DNA of 64,000 nucleotides, taken from contig NC_087070.1 in the NCBI RefSeq assembly GCF_963678635.1, forward strand, positions 44,995,467 through 45,059,466, written 5' to 3'. Below, piece after piece: positions 47,567-59,916 of the stretch (position 1 is its first letter; each line of letters begins with the position of its first letter). The notes beneath the pieces were generated by a model that saw only the letters and a list, made by a program, of their open reading frames with translations, was not told where the DNA came from and did not search any database. A program made the position numbers and the translations under genes. This stretch comes from Symsagittifera roscoffensis (Eukaryota; Xenacoelomorpha; Acoela; Convolutidae).

Positions 47567-47764
47567 ATGTCTTTCAATTATAAGAGGAACAAAAAAAACG
47601 AATCAACGACGGCCAAAGCCGAACGGATAGCAAGATACTTTGAAAAAAAGAGAAGATTTGACGAATCAGAAAGTAACAGACTGAAACTAGAAACTATTAC
47701 ATTCAACAGAATGCGGAGGAAGAAGCGGATAAGAAGATTTACTCAGTGCTCTATTTGGCACTAA
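47567..47764 (+). pseudogene. Gag-like remnant of X1
   Basis: A 65-codon frame with KAERIARYFEKKRRFDE and basic runs, continued out of frame by LYLALRKNEKGISAQKL. The position after the LTR and its charge suit a gag fragment; there is no zinc knuckle. Counterpart in X2 near 56330-56520. Confidence 0.35.
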
Positions 47765-48689
47765 GAAAAAACGAGAAGGGCATTTCTGCACAAAAACTGT
47801 CAAAAGTCAAAATCCTACGGATAAAAGTTGCCGAGTTTTAGGGCTTTTCTAAATCAAGTTTTCTTCAGAAAACAATTGTGACATTCGAAAGCCACAAGCT
47901 ACTTACTATACGCCAGAGAGATAGAGAGTCTGGACACCTCTCTGAGGCGTGCTAGCTGAAATGGCTAAGAAGTCCGAGATTTCCAGTGGAGAAGACCATT
48001 GGATTCGCGAATTCTTTTTTGAATTAATTTGAAGAACTAGGAAGTCCAAAGAAAACTACTAACAGGGATCTTACCACCACAGAAAGCTCCAAATGTGGCT
48101 TTGATAGACGAGAAAGGAAACTCAAATCTTTGGAAGATGAGAAACAATTTTAAAACTTTTTATCCTGTACATAATAATTTTGTAAATAACCAATATTTTT
48201 GTAAATTGAGATTTTCTATGAACTATAGCGAAAAAATCGCAAAAGGTCACCTTGCTAAATGCTCTGCAAAGGACGCTATTTGTCCATCTTTTAAATTTGA
48301 AGGTCATTTCATAAAAAAAAACTACTTTCAGAGGGAAAAACGTAATTATTTTAAGTAATTACGAAAGTGTAAATAACTAATTTGAATATCCGTCGGATAA
48401 GCTTTATGTAAATAACTATGTACACAAAGAAAACTGCTTTGTAATAAATGCATGGACAGAATCAGGAACAAGCATCAACTACAACTATTTGGTATTCAGC
48501 GTGACAAAAAAATGACGCCGCAGGGAAAAAAACTGCAAACAATTACTGAAAGTTGATTTAGGAAAAATAAATTTTGTTCAATTAAACATGCAAGTCAATT
48601 TAGCAAGCTCGGTGAGCTTCCTAAAAAAATGTGATTCATGAACTGAAAATCCGGGATCCATACCTAAAAGTTAACACAGTCGATCAATC

Positions 48690-50040
48690 GACGAAGGATT
48701 TCTATTGTGGATTCTGGTTCTACGGACGAACCGATAAAATTAGTGGGTCAAGTCATTGTACCAACCAGATCCAACGGATTGTCCTAAGAGAAAACAACGT
48801 TCTTTGCCACTGACGGACATGAACGAAATCTCCTTGGGAACGACAACCTAACCCAGGTTGGGGTTGAATTTGCCCGGAACTTTTTACCCACTGAGTCGTC
48901 AGTTGTTGGTCGGAAAAGAATTCAGCTTTAAATTCCACGGGATTACAACCGATTCATGACTCCTTACAATCTGCGGTGAATCGAGGTTTTGATAGATTAA
49001 TATCCGAAGCACACATCAGAAAGCTTGAGATTTGTAACAAAGATAGATTCATCAGTTCCATTGTAATCACTTGCAAGAAAGCTAAGTCAGGAAAATTTAC
49101 TTTAGACTCAAAACTCATTAACAAACAAGTCTATTAATACCAGATGCCAAATATCCATGAATTAGTAGATAACGTGGCAAAACTCATTTCCAAAAAATCC
49201 TTCTGAGAAAATTGGTTCAAAAAAGTAGACCTAGAAAACGCTTACAGCTAATTGAACTTGGACAAGTTTACGAGCTACCAATGCTTTTTCATCTTAGAAG
49301 TAATCATAACTGATACATAAATTGTTCAAAAATAAATAACAAGATTTTTTACTGGTTTTTACGGACTAGGCGATATGCCAAATGCTATGAACTTCAAGGA
49401 GTAGTGAACTCATCCATTTGAAATATTACTTTTAGCAATGTTAGTCTAGATGATAGAGTAAGCTTCGAAGAAAATAGAACAAAAATCGAAAAGGTTTTGT
49501 CTACCCTCGACTAAAAGAATTTCGCCGTTAACTGGCCTAAATGCTTTTTGTTTCCAAAATATTGGAAGGCATTTTGGAAAAAATGTCTTCCGAGATAAAA
49601 GCTTAGCTAGAAATTTTATTCGGATCCCTCGGAACGTGAAAGATTTCTGCTCGTTTTTTGAGTCGATTAATCAGTTCATCAAATTTGTTCCGAATCTTGC
49701 AATTATGGCAGGTTCCTTAAGACCGTTACTAAACAAGAAATCAATATTCAATCGGTCGGACGACCACACAATGTCGCTCGAGAAATTAAAATCTGAAGTT
49801 GTAAGCTTAACGAAAAAAAATGACGCATTTTGATGTGAAGTTATGAAAAAGAAGGAAAACAATTGCCTCTAAAAACGATTTCGGCGCTACACTCGAACAA
49901 CTCCATAGAAACGACTGGAGATGAAGTTTTTTTTTGCAAGCTGATTTCAAAATCCCAATAAAGCGAAATTTTCATCAAGCGTAAGGCATTGAAAACTACT
50001 TGTACGGTCGCAGATTGAAATAATAACCAATCACAAATCA
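48690..50040 (+). pseudogene. Protease-reverse transcriptase-RNase H relic of X1
   Basis: One frame gives SIVDSGST (48701-48724), the aspartic protease active site, followed by LLGNDNLTQVGVEF. Reverse transcriptase traces follow in shifting frames: ISSIVITCKKAKSGKFTLDS, YQMPNIHELVDNV, TGFYGLGDMPN, and a VSLDD (49443-49454) where the catalytic Tyr-x-Asp-Asp-type box should be. The connection domain reads INQFIKFVPNLA...LRPLLNKKS (49670-49740), and an RNase H trace reads GATLEQL and NYLYGR. Stops and shifts between these make it inactive. The motif order identifies Ty3/gypsy. Confidence 0.75.
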
Positions 50041-50429
50041 CTACTATCCAATTTATCCTGTTATCCTATAATCTTGGGAAAAACATATCACAACCACTGA
50101 ACAAGATGGGTTGACAGACTTTTAACCTTTACCCTTGACTTTTAACCTCAACCCCTTCATGTCTCAACAACATTCTTTCATCTCCCCGAATTGAAAATCG
50201 TAAATCAAGAAATTGACCATTGTAAAAAAAATTTTTTATGTATAGATACATACTCAAAGTTTACGTAAACGAAAATCAATTCGGGTACTTCTGCCAGAAC
50301 AGTTATCAATTTTCTGACTGATTTTATTCTCGTACATAGATTTCAAAGTTCGAGTCGGGTTGATCACGCTTCAGGTTTAACTGGGATTGATTTTAAATAG
50401 TTTTGTGACTCAAAGAATATCAATTTCTT

Positions 50430-50740
50430 TTTTTTACAGTAGCTGACCATCGTTCCATTGGATTCGTTGAAAAAGATGTCAGTAAACGATGTCTACAGAA
50501 ACACCTAAGCCTTGACTGACCGAATTGTTTTCTAAAAACTTCTGGAGTTTGCGGAGCACCATACAATCGAAACAAACTGCACCGTTTGAAAACTCTTCAA
50601 CAGAAAACCAAACACTTACTGGAAAATCTTTATCACTCAAAACAAAATTGACTTTTTTGACAACGGAAAATTCAAATTGTCAAAGAATAGGGCACATTAC
50701 TGGGCAAAAGACAAGAGAGTGGTGAACGGGTAACTAAATA
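50430..50740 (+). pseudogene. Integrase relic of X1
   Basis: ADHRSIGFVEKDV at about 50445-50485 resembles the end of the integrase core (SNG.VER). It is followed after frame changes by a tail that runs into the open frame at 50525-50725. The catalytic residues before it are not visible. Confidence 0.4.
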
Positions 50741-51448
50741 TTCTTTTCGATATCAAAAACAGACAACCGGACGAAAGAGGATATGACTCTGAGCCAATAC
50801 CATCTTGCCCCAGAAAAGCCGGGCGGAAAAAGCCATCAAGGAGACAACCAGGATATCTATTTCAATCCTTGTTGTGAAAACTAATACCTTTTGAAAGGTT
50901 TAAAATCAAAAGAACGGGAAACCCTATTACCGACCATTGGACGAGAAAAGTCCAAAGGCTACCGTGAAAGTCGCGAGCGAAAAACCCCACCGGAAATCAG
51001 ATATGGTAATTCGTGACAACTCTTCCAAACAACCAAAACTTTTTAAAGATAGTATTATAATTCCAGTTTTAACCATTCCTGTGAAATGAGGTCAAACAAA
51101 AGAAAAATGGTTCTGAGAACACAACAAGAGGTAGCAATTTCTCCACCGGGCAATCTTGCAAAAACCAGAAAGATAACAAAATAACCGAACAATTCCTCAA
51201 AGCCAAAACCGAGGAAGACAAGATTCCAACTGGAAAGAGCTATAAGAAAAAGTATCACCACAAGTTTTGTTGCCGAAAACGAACTTCTTTTGACCATATG
51301 ACAACTGGGACGTTTTTTTATTGGTATTGGACCGTACGCGGTTTTCCTTGTAGGGACGTAGGCAGAGAATTGTTTATTAGTGACACTTACAACTTAACTG
51401 CAAAACAAAATCAGAACCCACTCCAACGGACAACCAATAAATCTGTTA

Positions 51449-52608
51449 TACCATATCTGTTATTGGGTGCAAATACCCGTTTAACCATAAATCTTTATTG
51501 ATAAAATCCCCCTTAATTAGTGCTAAAAACCCCATGTAAGCAAAATTAATAAGCCAGTTCTGTTTGATAAATTAGCATTTTTGAAATCTAGCCATAGTTA
51601 AACTCCACAAATACCATTTTGCTATTCTTTCTTAAAACGCTTTCAAACTCGACTTATGTACTTAGATGTGATTTATTTTTTAACCATCACTCTCGGCCAG
51701 AGGGGCAAAAAGGATCATTCGCATTTAAAATTGTTGTAATTTAATTTTTTCCCGGTCAGGGGAAGTGTTGTGATTGTCTTATTGTTTTATCACTCTTCTT
51801 ATCTTAGCAGGTCGTCTATGACCTTGACTACTGCTGGCAATCTCCAACGGAGTGTGCGAGTTCAGTGTTATTGCGCATAAGTTAGAAGTAACTATCACTT
51901 TAATTGAACTCTATTCTTCACTTTCTTATTCAGTTTAAGCTTAAATCTCATCATGTTTTTTAACTAATTTTAAAAATAAACTTTTTTGTCTTTTTAAGAC
52001 AATGGTTGGTACATTATGTGCTACTTTGCACTAACCGGCTATCCTTGTTTTCATTCTGCCTTTGGTGGTTTCACGAAAAATGACTCTTCCTTCACGATTT
52101 CTTGTCAATTTTTTATCGACCGAAGCCCAAACTATTTGAGCCTACATCGAGTTGATTATCTTACCCAGCTTGGTCTTCGTACTACGATCTCCTGCGCACA
52201 GATTAAGTCCATTTGTCGGTGATTTTTCTACCACGCCGGCTTATGAATATATCAAACTTTTCAACGTCAGAGCTCTTCAGTGCCCGAGTCGAGATTTTCC
52301 ACATAGGTGCAGTGTTGGGAGACAGTGATGATTCATCGATTCGAATCTGATGAAACAGTCCAACCAGTATTTAAAAGACTTCATATCTGAATCCCGAAAC
52401 TAAAATTTCATTTGTTTTAACTACTCATTGAGATTGATGAATTTTGTTAGTGCAAATCATTACCTAGTCCATTATTAGTACTCTTAATCACAGAAACTGT
52501 TTCAATCCAAAAATTACATTACTACTCGCTAACTGAAAGATCTTTGTTCTCGTAGAATCCTCCTAGTAAATCCGTCGGATTTATGCTCAATCCTCATCTA
52601 GCATCACG
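51449..52608. repeat. Tandem repeat Y, copy 1 (about 1.16 kb), includes 3' LTR of X1
   Basis: It starts TACCATATCTGTTATTGGG, as does copy 2 at 52609. The sequence from 52309 on (GCAGTGTTGGGAGACAGTG) also appears at 63795 to the window end. It contains AGGGGAAG (51758-51765), a good polypurine tract directly before the LTR-like TGTTGTGATTG. Confidence 0.8.
51766..51950 (+). repeat. Candidate 3' LTR of X1
   Basis: Similar to 47263-47457, starting TG right after AGGGGAAG and ending CTCA. The pair is quite diverged, indicating age. Confidence 0.5.
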
Positions 52609-53221
52609 TACCATATCTGTTATTGGGCGCAAATACCCGTTTAACCATAAATCTTTAGTGATAAAATCCCCCTTAATTAGTGCTAAAAACCCCATTTAAG
52701 TAAAATTAATAAGCCAGTTCCGTATGATAAATTTGCATTTTTGAAATCTAGCCATAGTTAAACTCCACAAATACCATTTAGCTATTCTTTCTTAAAACGC
52801 TTTCAAATTCGACTTATGTACTCTATTCTTCACTTTCTTATTTAGTTTAAGCCTAGTTCAGTATAAATCTCAGTTTTTTTAACTAATTTTAAAAATAAAC
52901 TTTTTTTGTCTTTTTAAGACAATGGTTGGTACATTATGTGCTACTTTGCACGAACCGGCTATCCTTATTTTCATTCTGCCTTTGGTGGTTTCACGAAAGA
53001 TGACTCTTCCTTCACACTTTCTTGACAAATTTTTATCGACCGACGCCCAAACTATTTAAGCCTACATCGAGTTGATTGTCTTAACCAGCTTGGTCTTCGT
53101 ACTACGATCTCCTGCGCACAGATTAAGTCCATTTGTCGGTGATTTTTCTACCACGCCGGCTTATGAATATATCAAACTTTTCAACGTCAGAGCTCTTCAG
53201 TGCCCGAGTCGAGATTTTCCA
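52609..53221. repeat. Tandem repeat Y, copy 2 (internally deleted)
   Basis: It follows copy 1 closely but lacks about 240 bases between CGACTTATGTA and CTCTATTCTTC, which removes most of the LTR. It is interrupted at TTTTCCAC by the palindromic element. Confidence 0.8.
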
Positions 53222-54030
53222 CCTAATTTGAAGCAAGATTTGCGCGGTTTGAGCGGTTGTTTTAAACAATTACGCTCAAAATCTTGCTTCAAAATGAGCG
53301 GTTTGAGCGGTTTTTGAACGGTTTGTCCAAAAAAAACGCTCAAAAACCGCGCAAGATTTGAACGGTTTTGAGCGGTTTATCAAAAAAAAACGATCAAAAA
53401 CCGCGCAAGATTTGAGCGGATTTTTTGCGGTTTATCTAGAAAAACCGCTCAAATCTTGCGCGGTTTTTTAGATAAAACGCTCAAAACCGTTCAAATCTTG
53501 CGCGGTTTTTGAGCGGTTTTTTTAGGTGAACCGTTCAAAAACCGCTCAAACCGCTCATTTTGGAGCAAGATTTTGAGCGCAATCGTCCAAAAAAAAAAAC
53601 GCTCAAAAACCGCGCAAGATTTGAACGGTTTTGAGCGTTTTATCAAAAAAAAAAAACGATCAAAAACAGCGCAAGATTTGAGCGGATTTTTTGCAGTTTA
53701 TCTAAAAAAACCGCTCAAATCTTGCACGGTTTTTTAGATAAAGCGCTCAAAACCGTTCAAATCTTGCGCGGTTTTTGAGCGGTTTTTTTTAGATGAACCG
53801 TTCAAAAACCGCTCAAACCGCTCATTTTGAAGCAAGATTTTGAGCGCAATCACCCAAAAAAAACCGCTCAAATCTTGTTTCAAATTAGGTTAAAAAGGTT
53901 TTTTAAGCAAGATTTGAACGGTTTGAGAGGTTTTTTCCAAAAAAAACTGCCCAAACCGCTCAAATCTTGCTGGAAAACCGCTCAAACCGCTCATCTTTTG
54001 AGCGGTTTTTGAGCGGGATCTCGACCCGGG
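53205..54030. mobile_element. Nested palindromic fold-back element
   Basis: About 800 bases made almost wholly of AAATCTTGCGCGGTTTT, GAGCGGTTT and their complements. A first palindrome centres near 53432 with arms of about 200 bases; a second centres near 53697. CCTAATTTGAAGCAAGATT at 53222 pairs with AATCTTGTTTCAAATTAGG near 53872. Outside these, CCCGAGTCGAGAT (53204) pairs with ATCTCGACCCGGG (54019). It inserts in repeat Y, whose other copy continues without it. The structure suits a fold-back DNA transposon. It encodes nothing. Confidence 0.75.
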
Positions 54031-54400
54031 TGTCCATTTCTCAGAACCATAAAACAGTGCTATTCGGACGCTAGCTCAAAATATCTTCTATTTCGTTCTG
54101 AAAGGCACTTTTGGTTCTGTTCCAAAGGAATGAAGAGATCTAAAAAGGGCAGATTCTTTTACCATTCTATATTTCACTTCTTCTGCAATGTCACCACTGA
54201 ATTTAGTTTTCAATCAAATAAGCGATGTCAGCCAAATACACAAAGTTTTCAACCAGCCCTATAGTCTCATTTTTAAATGAGAGTTTCTGGCAGCGTTGAA
54301 GCGGAATTTGATCTTGTATTCTTTGATTTTTTGACCAATATGGGCAGGCGTCTGTCATCGCCGAGTGTAGCATGACAAAGTTCATCAACTAGAGCTCTGC
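54031..54400 (-). mobile_element. Non-LTR retrotransposon reverse transcriptase fragment
   Basis: The minus strand reads VENFVYLADIAYLI, then after a one-base shift GDIAEEVKYRMVKESALFRS and, past two stops, VRIALFYGSEKW. This is the familiar segment after the catalytic part of LINE reverse transcriptases (FVYLGS.I, then R..KA...F, then LLYGSE.W). Only this stretch remains. It abuts the palindromic element. Confidence 0.65.
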
Positions 54401-55256
54401 TACAACGGTGTCAGTACGTGAATCACCTGGGTTTTTTCCACCAGTAGCCGCCTCAACCAAAAAAGGAGAAATGATATGCGATTTTACGAGGGGGTGCGAA
54501 AAGGGCCGACACCATCACTACCGATGCCCAACAACGCCACAATTGACCATGGTTTCTTAAGAACTTTAAAACTGACGAAGAAATTAAGAAAAAAATGCAC
54601 TACTTGTCTTTTCGAGGGAACTGTTCGCATTACAGCCCTGACAGGTAATTTTGTGATAGCTTCAACATAAAATTTAACAATTTTCCGAGTTTCGGTACAA
54701 AGCTTTTCAGAAAGCCTTCTTTGCTGAGTATTAAAACCAGTTTTGATGGTCGCGTTAGACCTCAGTAGACCTCAGTGGTTTTGGCTCTTTTTCCTTCCAC
54801 CCCACCTCACATAAGCATCATTTTTATGCTATAACGAGGGGTATTAAAAGAATAAACATGAAGACCAAATATGTTTGTCATAGCTTATTAAGTGCGAATA
54901 GCAGTTTTTGTAACATTCGGATGATGTAAACAAAATTCCCGTAGTAAAGTTTTGCAGGTGTGGGGAAAGGAAAAAGAGCCGTGGTTTTATTGGAATTTCT
55001 ACAACAGTAGGAATTTACAACAGTTGGAATTTACAGGATTGAGACGAATTTGACTAAACAAGCACAACTAGGTTACCTACATCAATCTAAGCCAGGCGCA
55101 TAAGCAAACGCATTTGCTTTGGCTCATGGAATCAGCAAACAGCTCATGGAATCAGCAAACTAGCTCAAACAAGCTAGTTCAATTGAAAAATGTTTTTTTG
55201 TTAATCATTTGCGTTATCAAATTGCACTGCAAAACATCACCTCTCTGTAGTGCAGC
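54401..55256. other. Spacer, no gene recognised
   Basis: Mixed-composition sequence. Small direct repeats (TAGACCTCAGT twice near 54765; GGAATTTACAACAGT-type words near 55010; CTCATGGAATCAGCAAAC twice near 55125) are the only structures. No credible frame. Confidence 0.4.
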
Positions 55257-58200
55257 TAGACCTCTTGTTCCTAGAAGAATTCTCTCACAATTTCTAGTGG
55301 CATGAACATTATCCTATTGAAAAAATGAATAAGATAGTTCGGTCCAGTCTGTGGGGGTGCTCCTTAGCAGACATACTTAACAGGCGCAGTTTTAAATTTA
55401 AAAAAAAGAGAGAAACAAATGTAGGCACATTTGTTATTGCACCCCAAACTGTCAGTTTTGAAATTTTAGAGTAATTGTTGCGACCGTTTGAAAAAAGTGG
55501 AGGAATTTTGTATTCCGTGTGTTTTAATTTTTTTCTAACTCTTTTGTTTTTCACGCGAAATCGAGTACCACAATTAACACAAGTAATCATCGGAATAGGT
55601 CAATTTATATATCATGGTATAAATTCAGTCTAAATTCGAACTATATTAGTTTTTTGAAAAAAATTTCTCAGCGTCGAGAAAAACTAGTTTGAATTTTTTG
55701 CTTCTTGGTTGAATTTCAAGCAAAAAGATGAGACTTAGCAGGCTTACAAAGGCTTATTTATGCTTAATTTGAGCCCTGAATTTTTTTTATTTTTTTGAAT
55801 AAAGTTACTTTTAGGAGATTTTTAGCGCCAATTTGGGATTCAAAAACTTCAAAAGTCAAAAATATTCTGTCAAACCATTTTTTGAATTTTTTCAACGACT
55901 CTTTTTTGGTTTTGCTAGTTATTTTTCTACAAACACTGTTCTGCTTTTGGTCAACTGTACTATCTTTTTATTAAAAATATGTCGTGCATAACCTTGACTA
56001 CTGCTACCGATCTCCAACGCAGTGAGCGAATTCAGTGTTACTGCTGATTAGTTAAAAACAACACCGTTTTTAATTGAACTCTGTTCTTTATTTTTGTGTT
56101 CAATCTAAGCTTAGTTTAGTTAGAACATCATGATTTTTTATTGCGCAGTCATCTGTAAACAAATCTAGCTTGAGCGGAGTCCCGCTTTCTGGCCAACTGG
56201 CAGGATCGGTTCCCCTACTTGATGCGAGGACTGGAGGGACATGTTCCAATAGGCATAGAGACCATCGGTATAAAAATTCTACTAAATCTTTTGAATTTTC
56301 TGAAACTTGAAATCTTTCAATTATGAGAGGAACAAAAAAAAGAATCAACGACGGCCAAAGCCGAACGGATAGCAAGATACTTTGAAAAAAAAGAGAAGAT
56401 TTGACGAATCAGAAAGCAACAGACTGAAACTAGAAACTATTACATTCAACAGAATGCTCAGGAAGAAGCGGATAAGACGATTTACTCAGTGCTCTATTTG
56501 GCACTAAGAAAAAACGGGAAGGGCATTTCTGCACAAAAACTGTCAAAAGTCAAAATCCTACGGATAAAAGTTGCCGAATTTTAGGGTTTTTCTAAATCAA
56601 GTTTTCTTCAGAAAAACAAATGTGACATTCGAATGCCACAAGCTACTTACTATACGCCAGAGAGATAGAGAGCCTGGAACAATTCTGAGGCGTGCTAGCT
56701 GAAATGGCTAAGAAGAGCGAGATTTCCTGATAAGACCATTGGATTCGCGAATTCGTTTTGAATTAATATGAAGAACTAGGAAGTCCAAAGAAAACTACTA
56801 ACAGAGATCTTACCACCACATAAAGCTCGAAATATGGCTTTGCTAGACGAGAAGGGAAACTCAAATCGTTTGAAGATGAGAAACACTTTTAAAACTTTTT
56901 ATACTGTACATAATAGTTTTGTAAATAACCACCGGAATTGAGATTCTCTATGAACTATAGTGGAAAAATTCTTAAGGGTCACCCCTTGCTAAATGCTCTG
57001 CAAACGACGCTATTTGTCCATCTTGTAAACTTGAATGTCATTTCTTAAAAAAAATTACTTTCAGAAGGAAAAGCGTAATTATTTTAAGTAATTACGAAAG
57101 TGTAAATACCTAATTTGAATATCAGTCGGATAAGCCTGTTGTAAATAACTATGTACACAAAGAAAACTGCTTTGTAATAAACGCATGGACAGAATCAGGA
57201 ACAAGCATCAACTACGAATATTTGGTATTCAACCTGACAAAAAAATAACGCCGCAGGAAAAGACCTGAAAACTAATACTGAATGTTGGTTTAGGAAAAAT
57301 TAAATTTGTTCAATTAAACATGCAAGTCAATTTAGCAAGCTCGATGAGCTTCCTAAATAAAATGTGATTCATGAACCAAAATTCGGGATCCATACCTAAA
57401 AATTAACACAGTCGATCAATCGACGAAGGATTTCTATTGTGGATTCTGGTTCTATGGACGAACCGATAAAATTAGTTGGTCAAGTCATTGTACCAACCAG
57501 ATCCAACGGATTGTCCTAAGAGAAAACAACGTTCTTTGCCACTGACGGACATGAACGAAATCTTCTTGGGAACGACAACCTAACCCAGGTTGGGGTTGAA
57601 TTTGCCCGGAACGTTTTACCCACTGAGTCGTCAGTTGTAGGTCAAAAAAGAATTCAGCTATAAATTCCATGGGATTACAACCGATTCATGACTACTTACA
57701 ATCTGCGGTAAATTGAGGTTTTGATCGATTAATATCCGAAGGACACATCATAAAGCTTGAGATTTGTGACAAAGATAGATTCATCAGTTCCATTGTAATC
57801 ACTTGCAAGAAAGCTAAGTCAGAAAAACTTACATTAGACTTAAAACTTATTAACAAACAAGTCAATTAAGAGGCATACCAGATGCCAAATATCCATGAAT
57901 TAGTAGATAACGGGGCGAAACAGTTTTCCAAAAAATCTTTCAGAGAAAATTGGTTCAGAAAGTTAGACCTAGAAAACGCTTACAGCTAATTGAACTTGGA
58001 CAAGTTTACGAGCAACCAATGCTTTTTCATCTTAGAAGTAATCATAACGGGTACATAAATTGTTTAAATATAAATACCAAATTTTTTTACTCATTTTTGC
58101 GGACTAAGCGATATTCCAAATGCTATGAACTTCAAAGAGTAATGGACTCATCCTTTTGAAATATTACTTTTACCAATGTTAGTCTAGACGATAGAGTAAG

Positions 58201-59916
58201 CTTCGAAGAAAATAGAACAAAGGTCAAAAAGGTTTTGTCTACCCTCGACGAAAAATAATTTCGCCAGTTAACTGGCCTAAATGCATTTTGTTTCCAAAAT
58301 ATCAGAATCCATTTTGGAAAAAAGGTCTTCCGAGATAAAGACTTAGCTAGAAATTATTTTCCGATCCCTCGGAACTTGAAAAAATTCTGTTCGTTTTTTG
58401 AGTCGATTAAACAGTTCATCAAATTTGTTCCGAATCATGCAATTATGGCAGGTTCCTTAAGACCGTTACTAAACGAGAAGTCAATATTTAATTGGTCGGA
58501 CTACCACACAATGTCGCTCGAGAAATTAACCTGAAGTTGTAAAGTTAACGAAAAAAAAACGACGCAGTTTGATGTGAAGTTGTGAAAAAGAAGGAAAACA
58601 AATGCCTCTAAAAACAGTTTCGGCGCTACACTCGAACAACTCCAAAGGAACGACTGGTGATGAAGTGTTTTTTGCAAGCTTATTTCAAAATCCCGATAAA
58701 GCGAAAATTCCATCGAACCTAATGCATTAAAAAATATTTGTACGGTCGCAGTTTGAAATAATAACCACTCACAAATCACTACTATCCAATTTATTCTGTT
58801 TATCCTATAATTTTGGGAAAAAACATATCACAACCACTGAAAAAGATGTGTTGCCAGACTTTTAACTTTTAACTTTTTGATAAAACACTTAGCTGGCAAG
58901 AACATGGAATTTATTGATACCATCTCCAGAATTCAAATTGGAACGTCCGTAACACACTCAAGCTACAATGAGGAAAAAATGGTGGCAAGAATTAAAAAAA
59001 TTAATTCAACTAATAATCCACCAGATATTTTTTTGAAAGTTAAGTTTCAATTCAAACCTGGTTGTCAAAAATTAGAACATTCCAACCACGAACTGCTACG
59101 TAATAGGATTAGATTATCGCAACTTTTCTAAACTTAGTCAGTTCCGGATTGAAAATTTAGGGTTTCAATCACTTTCAATCCAAATTTGGTACCCCTAAAT
59201 GTTCTTAGTTGCATTGTTCGAAAAGTTTCATTTCAAAAACTACAATCTCAAATTGTACCATTTTATAAATTTTTTTCTGTACTTTCAAAGTAACTGAAAT
59301 CTCCTCTGGAATCCAATATTGTGAATATTGTGAATTTAAATAGTGTAATTGTAATTACTCCCTCTTCAACCCATAGCAATGTAAAATATGTTTTAGAAAC
59401 AATGACTTCCGATCAATTATCTGTACCGATGAAAGAGGATACGACTCTGAGCCAAGACCATCTTGTCCCAGAAAAGCCGGGCGGAAAAGCCATCAAGGAG
59501 ACAACCAGGATATCTATTTCAATCGTTGTTGTGAAAACTAATACCTTTTGAAAAGTTTTAAAATCGAAAGAACGGGAAACCCTATTACCGACCATTGGAC
59601 GATAAAAGTCCAAAGACTACCGTGAAAGTAGCGAGCGAAAAACCCCACCGGAAATCAGATAATGTAATTCGTGACAACTCTTCCAAACAACCAAATTTTT
59701 TTAAAGATAGTATTATAATTCCAGTTTTAACCATTCCTGTGAATTAAGGTCAAACAAAAGAAAAATGATTCTGAGAACACATCAAGAGGTAGCAATTTCT
59801 CCACCGGGCAATCCTACAAAAACCAGAAAGATAACAAAATAGCCGACCAATTCCTCAAAGCCAAAACCGAATAAGACGAGATTGATTTACAAATAAGACT
59901 GATTTACGAGATTGAT
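55257..59916 (+). mobile_element. Ty3/gypsy-type element relic plus flank, copy X2
   Basis: It follows X1 from TTCCTAGAAGAATTC. It lacks the start of the 5' LTR (joined at about 55970), but holds about 65 gag-region bases missing from X1 (56245-56310) and a 0.5 kb segment after RNase H (58870-59410) also missing there. The protease VDSGS is at 57439 and LDD at 58184-58192. LAGKNMEFIDTISRI at about 58890-58935 is the RNase H to integrase connector (GK.N..AD.LSR in active elements). It ends near 59884 and runs into X3. Confidence 0.7.
57430..58760 (+). pseudogene. Protease-reverse transcriptase-RNase H relic of X2
   Basis: Same motif series as X1 at 48690-50040, broken at partly different places, so the copies decayed independently as well as sharing older lesions. 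Confidence 0.7.

Larger units (their letters stand above)
46489..51448 (+). mobile_element. Ty3/gypsy-type element relic plus flank, copy X1
   Basis: The most complete of three related copies (others at 55257 and 59917). It comprises a shared flank (46489-47262), a candidate 5' LTR (47263-47457), a gag-like stretch (about 47567-47930), protease, reverse transcriptase and RNase H relics (48700-50040), integrase traces (50430-50740) and a post-integrase tail (50890-51440). Every domain has stops and frameshifts. The flank upstream of the LTR is also repeated in the other copies, so at least part of the multiplication was by segmental duplication. Confidence 0.7.

Noticed and set aside
53205-54030. 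CRISPR array
   Set aside because: The repeated words alternate in orientation and have no uniform spacers. The context is eukaryotic and the structure is a fold-back palindrome.
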